A stretch of DNA of 10,945 nt from an uncultured Methanobrevibacter sp. (GTDB lineage Archaea > Methanobacteriota > Methanobacteria > Methanobacteriales > Methanobacteriaceae), in NCBI GenBank assembly GCA_946611495.1, contig CAMODR010000017.1:1-10945 (forward strand), in the 5' to 3' direction. Shown one piece after another: positions 5,731 through 10,945 of the stretch. How positions within the stretch are numbered: position 1 is the first letter of the stretch; every line of letters starts with the position of its first letter. Position numbers and translations under genes: made by a program. A model generated the notes under the pieces. That model was given only the letters and a program-made list of their open reading frames with translations, was not told the DNA's origin and did not search any database.

Positions 5731-7833
5731 ATGTCAAATTCAATATTCTGTCCCAACTGTGGGATGCTTAAAACAAATTGTGTATGTGGAAGGTATAAGG
5801 CCAAACGTGATAATATAAAGTACACTAAAGGCACAAGAGAAAATCCACAAAATAAGTATAATAGAAGATATTCTAAATCTGGACAATATAATTCTTCTAA
5901 TAATTCAAACAGGTATGGTAACGGAAATAATCGAGATAACCGTTTTACTAAAAGAAATAATAATTATACTAATGGAAAAAGAGCAGATAAAATGAAAAAC
6001 AATACATCATCCAAAAAAGGCTTATATCAATATGAAGAGTCTAATAAAGGTTTATATCAAAATGAAGAGTCTAAAAAAGGTCTCTATCAATACGAAAACC
6101 GTGAACCTGTTCGTATAGTTGAGGAAGAGGACTATGGAACTTCAGAGGTATATGACATAGCAGAGCATGATTTGCCTCAAGAAATTATTGAACAGTTAAA
6201 GGAAGATTATCCAGACATTCAAGAAAACATTATAGAGAACTTCCCATTTGAAAGTCCAAGGGAAGGTCAATTGGAAATCATTTCAGACATTGAAGATGCT
6301 ATTTCCAAAGGATTCAAATATATCATTTTGGAAGCAGGTACAGGTACCGGAAAGTCTGCTGTAGCAACCACTCTTGCGAGAATGTATGAATCAGCATATA
6401 TTCTAACCATGACCAAACAGCTTCAAAAGCAGTATGCAAATGAATTCGATTTTCCACTTGTAAAGGGTAGAGCTAATTTCAACTGTATTAAGGACGGCTT
6501 TGAAGTCACTTGCGATATGGGAGCATGTAAGACTGCACCAAAATCATCTAAATTCTTCTGTCCATATGGAATAAGTAAAAATCCGACTCTTACAGGAGAC
6601 TTGGCTTTTCAGGACTCATTTGGTGGAGACATCTTCTTCCAAACTGATGATCACTGTTATTATTGGCAACAGAAGGCTAATGCAATAAATTCTCCAATCA
6701 CATTAATGAATTATGACTATGCCATTTTAGAGTTGAATTATGTGAAACACTTTGGCAAAAGGTCTTTGCTCATATTGGACGAGGCTCATAACATTGAAGA
6801 TAAGCTAATGAAGACTATGGAAATAAATCTCTATAATCGTCAGCTTGAAAAGGACATTAAAAAGGTAATAAGCCCTCAAACTCTTGCAAGCAAGGAAGTT
6901 GGAGAGTGGATTATGGAAATTGAAGCTATTCAAGGCCATTATTCAGATATTGAAATAAAGGACCTTCCTACCAATAAGGCTGATAGGATTCGCTCCACTT
7001 CAGCAAGGCTTAAGGACTTAAAGACCAAGCTTGAGCAAGAGCCAGGAAACTGGGTAATAGACTCAAATGAAAGTGGAGTTTCATTCAAGCCACTTAAGGT
7101 AAATCATTATGCTAAGGATTACTTATTCAGGCATGGGGATGTTGTCATCTTCTTAAGTGCTACAATACTTTCAGCTAAAATGTTTTCAAGATGGTTAGGC
7201 CTTGATCCAAGAGAGGTCTATCATATCAAAGTGGACAGTCCATTTTCTGTAGAGAAAAGGCCAATTGAATTGAATCTTGCTGGAAAAATGTCTAAAAGCA
7301 GAGTTAAGCAATCTGCACCAAAATCAATTGAGATATTGAATAAGATTCTAAAAAGGCATGAGGGAGATAAGGGCCTCATTCACACCCATTCCTATAAGTG
7401 TCAGCAGTACATAACAAATAATTTATACAACAGCAGATTGATTTCTCATGGTACAAATAATAGGGAAAGAGTGCTTAAATACTTTGAAGAAGATGAAAAT
7501 CCTCTTGTTTTGGTCAGCCCATCAATGAGTGAAGGTGTTGACCTTCCATATGACAAGTGCAGATTCCAAGTCATCTATAAGATTCCTTTCCCATATCTTG
7601 GTGATTTGCAGATAAATATGAGAAGAAAGAAAGATCAAAGATGGTATGCTTATAAGACTGTAATGACATTGATGCAAGCTTATGGAAGAGGAATGAGAGC
7701 AGAAGACGATTCATGTGTGACTTATATTCTTGATTCAGACATTAAGATGCTTCTTAAGAGTCCATTGTACAAGTCACTAATTCCAGAATTCTTTAAGGAA
7801 GCTATTGTTATTAATGATGATCGTATTATCTAA
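5731..7833 (+). CDS. XPD/DinG-family iron-sulfur DNA helicase with N-terminal zinc finger and low-complexity linker
   Basis: This 700-residue protein is a superfamily 2 helicase expected to unwind DNA 5' to 3' in repair or replication. The helicase core starts near residue 170. It has Walker A at 202-209 (AGTGTGKS), four to five cysteines between motifs I and II that fit a 4Fe-4S cluster (C252, C261, C266, C277, also C309), the DEAH box at 350-353, SAT at 476-478, SPSMSEGVDLP at 596-606, and QAYGRGMR at 649-656 with the arginine fingers of motif VI. The N-terminal 130 residues are unusual. A CPNC...CVC cluster (C7, C10, C17, C19) looks like a small zinc finger. Residues 28-92 are rich in Asn, Arg, Tyr, Gly and Lys and probably disordered. 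Residues 95-124 are three 10-residue repeats of the KKGLYQYEES type. The gene is probably leaderless and ends in a strong hairpin. The exact member (XPD or DinG-like) is uncertain. Confidence 0.88.
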   Translation: MSNSIFCPNCGMLKTNCVCGRYKAKRDNIKYTKGTRENPQNKYNRRYSKSGQYNSSNNSNRYGNGNNRDNRFTKRNNNYTNGKRADKMKNNTSSKKGLYQYEESNKGLYQNEESKKGLYQYENREPVRIVEEEDYGTSEVYDIAEHDLPQEIIEQLKEDYPDIQENIIENFPFESPREGQLEIISDIEDAISKGFKYIILEAGTGTGKSAVATTLARMYESAYILTMTKQLQKQYANEFDFPLVKGRANFNCIKDGFEVTCDMGACKTAPKSSKFFCPYGISKNPTLTGDLAFQDSFGGDIFFQTDDHCYYWQQKANAINSPITLMNYDYAILELNYVKHFGKRSLLILDEAHNIEDKLMKTMEINLYNRQLEKDIKKVISPQTLASKEVGEWIMEIEAIQGHYSDIEIKDLPTNKADRIRSTSARLKDLKTKLEQEPGNWVIDSNESGVSFKPLKVNHYAKDYLFRHGDVVIFLSATILSAKMFSRWLGLDPREVYHIKVDSPFSVEKRPIELNLAGKMSKSRVKQSAPKSIEILNKILKRHEGDKGLIHTHSYKCQQYITNNLYNSRLISHGTNNRERVLKYFEEDENPLVLVSPSMSEGVDLPYDKCRFQVIYKIPFPYLGDLQINMRRKKDQRWYAYKTVMTLMQAYGRGMRAEDDSCVTYILDSDIKMLLKSPLYKSLIPEFFKEAIVINDDRII
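6013..6102 (+). repeat. Three in-frame 30-bp repeats in the helicase linker
   Basis: Residues 95-104, 105-114 and 115-124 of the helicase read KKGLYQYEES, NKGLYQNEES and KKGLYQYENR. Several synonymous third-base differences (GGC, GGT and GGT for Gly; TTA, TTA and CTC for Leu) show that the copies are not brand new, and that the peptide sequence has probably been kept. Confidence 0.85.
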
Positions 7834-7883
7834 TCAAGCTTTTTTAAGCCTTCGGCTTAAAAAACCTTGACCAAAATTTTTTC
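7834..7883 (+). terminator. Long hairpin terminator of the helicase gene
   Basis: Arms 7840-7850 (TTTTTTAAGCC) and 7854-7864 (GGCTTAAAAAA) pair perfectly around the loop TTC. Beyond one C-C mismatch the stem continues with TCAAG (7834-7838) and CTTGA (7866-7870). The structure begins on the first base after the stop codon and is followed by a run of six T at about 7878-7883. It is unusually like a bacterial intrinsic terminator. Confidence 0.75.
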
Positions 7884-7949
7884 ACGGTCTTTTGTCACTA
7901 GGAACTATGTATTTTTTTTATTGATTTTTTTTAATCTTATTTTAATCTA

Positions 7950-8660
7950 ATGAGTTTTATTATGGTAATTAAGGAAACATTGGAGATTGAAGGGCTTCTC
8001 ATAAACTTAGAGAGAAAAAGAATAAAAAATATGTATCTGCGTATTTTGCCAGATGCAACTATTCGCTTATCTGCTCCAGAGAGAATATCTGAAGATTATA
8101 TTAGGGATTATATTCTATCAAATTTGGATTGGATTAAAGATACTCAAGCTAAAATGCTTAAAAATCCGCCTAAACCTAAATTGATGTATAAGACTGGTGA
8201 GACACATTATATTTGGGGAGAGGAATATACAATTCAGCTAATCTCAAATGATACAGTTAAGAAGCCTTATTATGATGCTGAAGAATCTGTAATTTACCTT
8301 CCAGTTAGAAAAAGGTCTACAGTTAAGGAAAGGGAAAAGGCATTGATGGAGCTCTATAGGGCTGAAATGAATAGGAATATTGATTATTTCTTAAGCAAGT
8401 GCGTTTCAATAGTGGGAAAGGAACCTAGTGAAATCAAATTCAGAAACATGAAGAATTGGGGAAACTGCAGAAAGGATAAAAGAATTACACTAAACATTAA
8501 GTTGGCAAAGAAGCCTCCAATTTGCACTGAATATGTTTTGATTCATGAGTTATGCCATTTGATTGAGTTTAATCACAGTCCTAGATTTAAGGCTTTAATG
8601 GACCAGTTCTGTCCAAACTGGAGAGAAATAAAAAAGTTATTAAACAGTGATGATTATTAA
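7950..8660 (+). CDS. YgjP-type (DUF45) zinc metallopeptidase
   Basis: This 236-residue cytoplasmic protein belongs to the YgjP/DUF45 family of small SprT-like zinc metallopeptidases, whose substrates are mostly unknown. The family's signature region is clear: MKNWGNCRKDKRITLN at about 167-182, then the zinc site HELCH at 199-203, then the third ligand H209 in NHSPRF. The N-terminal part (about 15-120) is the usual beta-rich family region (RKRIKNMYLRIL, then APERISEDYIRDYI). The length is normal. The start is uncertain. The ATG at 7950 has no ribosome site, whereas the in-frame ATG at 7962 (MVIKETLEIEG) is preceded by GAG at a spacing and context like that of msvR (GAG...TTTATTATGG), so 7962 may be the true start. 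It follows the helicase after 116 bases that include a terminator, so it is probably a separate transcript. A role in protein quality control or DNA-protein crosslink repair is only a guess from the fold. Confidence 0.85.
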   Translation: MSFIMVIKETLEIEGLLINLERKRIKNMYLRILPDATIRLSAPERISEDYIRDYILSNLDWIKDTQAKMLKNPPKPKLMYKTGETHYIWGEEYTIQLISNDTVKKPYYDAEESVIYLPVRKRSTVKEREKALMELYRAEMNRNIDYFLSKCVSIVGKEPSEIKFRNMKNWGNCRKDKRITLNIKLAKKPPICTEYVLIHELCHLIEFNHSPRFKALMDQFCPNWREIKKLLNSDDY

Positions 8661-8716
8661 ATCAGTTATGCTCATTTTAATTAAGTTTTAGAATTTAGGC
8701 TCTTTATATTTTCAAT

Positions 8717-8723
8717 TAAAAAA
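8717..8723 (-). terminator. T-run terminator after tRNA-Arg
   Basis: On the minus strand TTTTTT follows the tRNA 3' end by about nine bases (A-run 8718-8723 on the plus strand). A short T-run just after a tRNA is the usual archaeal stop signal. Confidence 0.45.
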
Positions 8724-8731
8724 TAGTATAA

Positions 8732-8807
<76 letters not shown>

Positions 8808-8823
8808 AAAAGTTATTGTAAAA

Positions 8824-8842
8824 AATAAGTAATTTACTTATT
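8824..8842. promoter_or_regulatory. Perfect palindrome in the tRNA-Arg promoter
   Basis: AATAAGTAATTTACTTATT is a perfect 9-base inverted repeat around one central T. It lies 17-35 bases before the first base of the tRNA, just where its TATA box should be, and about 85 bases before the hisF TATA box. It could be a dimer-binding site, or it could be chance in AT-rich DNA. No regulator is indicated. Confidence 0.35.
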
Positions 8843-8925
8843 ATAATTTATTTCTTATCTTTTTTAAAACTTGCCTTTATAGTTAAAAATATTGATGGAA
8901 GATATTAATAAAAAATATTAATGAA

Positions 8926-8934
8926 TTTATATAA
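8926..8934 (+). promoter_or_regulatory. TATA box of hisF
   Basis: TTTATATAA is a consensus archaeal TATA box. Transcription would begin near 8953-8958, which is downstream of the in-frame GTG at 8946. This rules against that GTG and leaves a leader of about 35 nt for a start at 8991. Confidence 0.6.
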
Positions 8935-8990
8935 AAATAGTTTTAGTGAAACTATATCTAATTTTTATAGTTATTTATTATGTGATTGTT

Positions 8991-9824
8991 ATGCTTACAA
9001 AAAGAATTATTCCTTGTCTTGATTGCGACCTCCAAGTTCCAGAGGGCAGAGTGGTAAAGGGAGTTGAATTTAAACAGATACGGTATGCTGGAAATCCAGT
9101 GGAACTTGCCACTAAATATTACGAAGATGGAGCAGATGAGATAGTCATTTTGGATATTACAGCTTCTCATGAGCGTAGAGGAACTATGGTGGATGTAATT
9201 GAAAGACTTACTGAAAACGTATTTATTCCTATCTGTGTTGGAGGAGGAATAAGAAAAGTTGAAGATTATACTCGCATGCTTAAGGCAGGTGCAGATAAAT
9301 GCTCTACAAACACTGCAGCTATTCACAACCCTCAGCTTTTGACAGATGCATCCAAGGTTGTAGGTTCACAGGCTGTTGTCATTGGAATAGATGCAAAGAG
9401 AAGATACGTGGAAGATGATAAGGAAGCGGCTCGAGGAAAAACCATAGTTGATACAGATAAAGGTGAAGTATGGTTTGATTGCAGCATCTATGGTGGAAGA
9501 GAGTTTACAGGCATGGATGCAATTGCTTGGGCTCAAGAATGTCAGGACAGAGGTGCAGGTGAAGTTTTACTCACTTCTATGGATGGAGACGGCACAAAAG
9601 ATGGATATGACCTTGTTCTTACAAAGGCAATTAATGATAATGTGGATATTCCGGTAATTGCATCTGGCGGTGTTGGAAATCCTCAACATATCCTTGAGGC
9701 TTTTGAAGTGGCTGATGCAAGTGCAGCCCTTGCAGCAAGTATTTTCCACTTTGATGAGTATCCTGTGCCAGTCGTTAAAAAATACCTAAAGGAAAAGGGT
9801 GTTCCAATTAGGGAAACCTTTTAA
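8991..9824 (+). CDS. hisF: Imidazole glycerol phosphate synthase, cyclase subunit HisF
   Basis: HisF, with the glutaminase HisH, converts PRFAR and ammonia into imidazole glycerol phosphate and AICAR in histidine synthesis. The protein is a cytoplasmic (beta/alpha)8 barrel of 277 residues from the ATG at 8991. It starts [13 protein letters not shown], which puts the catalytic Asp at D11 as in other HisF proteins. The second catalytic Asp is D134 (IGIDAKR). Phosphate-binding loops are GGGIR at 84-88 and ASGGVGN at 224-230, and [11 protein letters not shown] (197-207) is a family hallmark. A longer frame exists from GTG at 8946, but its extra 15 residues are not family-like and the probable transcription start lies after that GTG. 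A partial ribosome site (GTGAT) precedes 8991. No other his gene is in the window. The last nine codons and the stop lie in a 35-bp unit that is repeated downstream. Confidence 0.95.
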   Translation: MLTKRIIPCLDCDLQVPEGRVVKGVEFKQIRYAGNPVELATKYYEDGADEIVILDITASHERRGTMVDVIERLTENVFIPICVGGGIRKVEDYTRMLKAGADKCSTNTAAIHNPQLLTDASKVVGSQAVVIGIDAKRRYVEDDKEAARGKTIVDTDKGEVWFDCSIYGGREFTGMDAIAWAQECQDRGAGEVLLTSMDGDGTKDGYDLVLTKAINDNVDIPVIASGGVGNPQHILEAFEVADASAALAASIFHFDEYPVPVVKKYLKEKGVPIRETF

Positions 9825-9890
9825 ATCAAAAGGGTGTTCCAATTAGGGAAACCTTTTAAATCAAAAGGGTGTTCCAATTAGGGAAACCTT
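9793..9890 (+). repeat. 35-bp tandem repeat built from the 3' end of hisF
   Basis: Units 9793-9827 and 9828-9862 are identical in all 35 bases. A third, 9863-9890, matches for 28 bases and then diverges. The first unit is the coding end of hisF (its last nine codons and the TAA at 9822-9824); the other two are noncoding. Each unit can fold into a small hairpin, GGT(G)TTCC with GGAAACC around the loop AATTAG, and in the first two units it is followed by TTTT. Copy number can change without changing the protein. Confidence 0.92.
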
Positions 9891-9917
9891 CTAATCATTA
9901 GCATTAAGACAATCATT

Positions 9918-9923
9918 GGTGAG
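9918..9923 (+). promoter_or_regulatory. Ribosome binding site of the ogg gene
   Basis: GGTGAG lies three bases before the ATG at 9927 and is the best Shine-Dalgarno match in the window. With no clear TATA box in the 102-bp gap after hisF, it suggests translation from a transcript that reads through from hisF. Confidence 0.6.
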
Positions 9924-9926
9924 AAC

Positions 9927-10945
9927 ATGTCTGATTTAAAATTTAATTCATTAATCAATCTTAAGTTAACCCAAGAATCTGGTCAAACTTCACAGCCTCC
10001 TTGGAGGTATGATTTGAAGGAAAATATTGAAAGCTTTGAAGATATGATTTTCTTAAAAGTTCCTTCAATTATTGATGGACTTGATATTAAAGATGTTAAT
10101 TTAAACAGACTTCCGGTTCTTTTAAAGCTATCTCAAGATAATTCCAATTTAAATGAATTTTCCTATATGTATCAGTTTCCTGAAAAAGTGAATAAAATGG
10201 AATTTTCTATGGAAAATCTTTCAAGCTCTGAAAATAAAACTGTGGAAAAAGAGATTGAAAAAGAGATTTCCAGAATTTATGACTTGGATTTTGATTTGGA
10301 AAAGTTTTATGACTTTCTATTGGATGATGATAAGTTGGCTCCATCTGTTGAGTTTTGCAATGGATTGAGGCTATTTATTGCAAAGGATCCTTTTGAATGC
10401 ATCATATCATCTATCTGTTCAGCTAATAATTCCATTGCCCGATGGACTAAGTCTGTTGATAAGATAAAATCCAATTGGGGCAATTCATTTGAGTTTTCAG
10501 ATGGCAGATTTTATGATTTCCCAAGGCCTCATCAGTTTTTAGACTTTTATGAAACTCCTATTGAAGAGGCTGATGCAGATGGACACTCCTATGCTATCGA
10601 TTGCTATACTCATAATCTTAAGTCCTGTGGTGTAGGATATAGGGCTCCATATATGAAAAAGGCAAGTAAGATCTTGATTGAGGATATTGATATTGAGGAT
10701 ATATTCTCTATGGATTATGATGAGGCATTTGAATTGGTCTTATCTCTACCAGGAGTAGGTCCTAAAGTGGCTGACTGTATTTTATTGTATGGTTTTGGAT
10801 TCCAAGAGGCTTTTCCATCTGATGTTTGGATAAAAAGAATAGTTTCTCATCTTTATTTTGATGGAGAAGATATTTCTGCAGATAAGACTAGAGAGTTTGG
10901 AATTGAGCACTTTGGTGATTATGCAGGTTATGCTCAACTTTATTT
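9927..10945 (+). CDS. ogg: 8-oxoguanine DNA glycosylase, OGG1 family (3' end outside the window)
   Basis: The first 339 residues are present and the frame is open to the window edge, so the gene is cut by the window, not broken. OGG1-family enzymes remove oxidised guanine (8-oxoG) from DNA and nick the strand. The helix-hairpin-helix GPD core is clear: SICSANNSIARWTK (about 162-175), CGVGYRAPYMKKASKIL (234-250), then LPGVGPKVADC (274-284) with catalytic Lys K280 and the conserved C284, then FPSDVW (297-301, W301) with catalytic Asp D299. These segments match the eukaryotic-type OGG1 pattern better than AlkA or MutY, and no iron-sulfur cysteine loop is seen so far. The N-terminal 120 residues are the family's extra domain, with a charged Glu/Lys/Asn stretch at about 97-116. 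It follows hisF by 102 bases with a strong ribosome site and may be cotranscribed with it. A role in oxidative damage repair fits the fprA/msvR locus nearby. Confidence 0.88.
   Translation, partial: MSDLKFNSLINLKLTQESGQTSQPPWRYDLKENIESFEDMIFLKVPSIIDGLDIKDVNLNRLPVLLKLSQDNSNLNEFSYMYQFPEKVNKMEFSMENLSSSENKTVEKEIEKEISRIYDLDFDLEKFYDFLLDDDKLAPSVEFCNGLRLFIAKDPFECIISSICSANNSIARWTKSVDKIKSNWGNSFEFSDGRFYDFPRPHQFLDFYETPIEEADADGHSYAIDCYTHNLKSCGVGYRAPYMKKASKILIEDIDIEDIFSMDYDEAFELVLSLPGVGPKVADCILLYGFGFQEAFPSDVWIKRIVSHLYFDGEDISADKTREFGIEHFGDYAGYAQLY

Noticed and set aside
8946..8990. GTG start giving a 15-residue longer HisF
   Set aside because: The extra residues are hydrophobic and not family-like, the TATA box at 8926-8934 puts transcription start after the GTG, and starting at 8991 places the catalytic Asp at the usual position 11.
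8958..9326. Open frame of 122 codons on the minus strand opposite hisF
   Set aside because: It lies wholly antisense to a confident hisF, has no ribosome site or promoter, and its translation is Ser/Asn/Cys-rich with no recognisable features.
9448..9749. Short open frames inside hisF (plus 9448-9657, minus 9567-9749)
   Set aside because: Both overlap hisF in other frames and have no supporting signals.
9828..9890. Extra hisF 3' copies as a pseudogene or fused C-terminus
   Set aside because: The stop lies inside the first copy and the 35-bp period is not a multiple of three, so the later copies are noncoding and too short to be a gene remnant.

Overview
The window looks like chromosome of a gut-type methanogenic archaeon, most likely Methanobrevibacter or a close relative in the Methanobacteriales. 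It is very AT-rich. Promoters carry archaeal TATA boxes of the TTTATATA type, and one gene appears to be leaderless. The gene set includes an F420H2 oxidase next to a methanogen-specific V4R regulator (the fprA/msvR pair), a tRNA gene with no encoded CCA, and archaeal-type repair and helicase genes. The genus is inferred from gene content and style, not from a marker gene.

Layout, left to right: a 22-bp tandem repeat at the left edge; a secreted protein of unknown function (minus, 122-781); a site-2-type intramembrane protease with a PDZ region (plus, 1031-2188); a 60-bp tandem repeat in the convergent gap; the flavodiiron F420H2 oxidase fprA (minus, 2598-3824), ended by a strong hairpin terminator; a 657-bp divergent regulatory region with repeated GTTCGT boxes; msvR (plus, 4482-5279) with its terminator and a 53-bp tandem repeat; an XPD/DinG-type iron-sulfur helicase with an unusual zinc-finger and low-complexity N-terminus (plus, 5731-7833) and a long hairpin terminator; a YgjP/DUF45 zinc metallopeptidase (plus, 7950-8660); tRNA-Arg(TCG) (minus, 8732-8807); hisF (plus, start best placed at 8991, to 9824), whose 3' end is tandemly copied twice more; and an OGG1-family 8-oxoguanine DNA glycosylase (plus, 9927 to beyond the window).

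The clearest functional unit is the divergent fprA/msvR pair. FprA reduces O2 to water with F420H2, and MsvR is a cysteine-rich redox-sensing repressor known to control this kind of pair in Methanothermobacter. The intergenic region has five exact GTTCGT boxes, three of them spaced exactly 42 bp apart on one strand just upstream of the msvR promoter. The OGG1-type glycosylase further right fits the same oxidative-stress theme, but it is not in that operon.

A second theme is repeats. Four tandem arrays with different periods (22, 60, 53 and 35 bp) all sit at or just after the 3' ends of genes. The remaining genes look like ordinary housekeeping loci in short transcription units.
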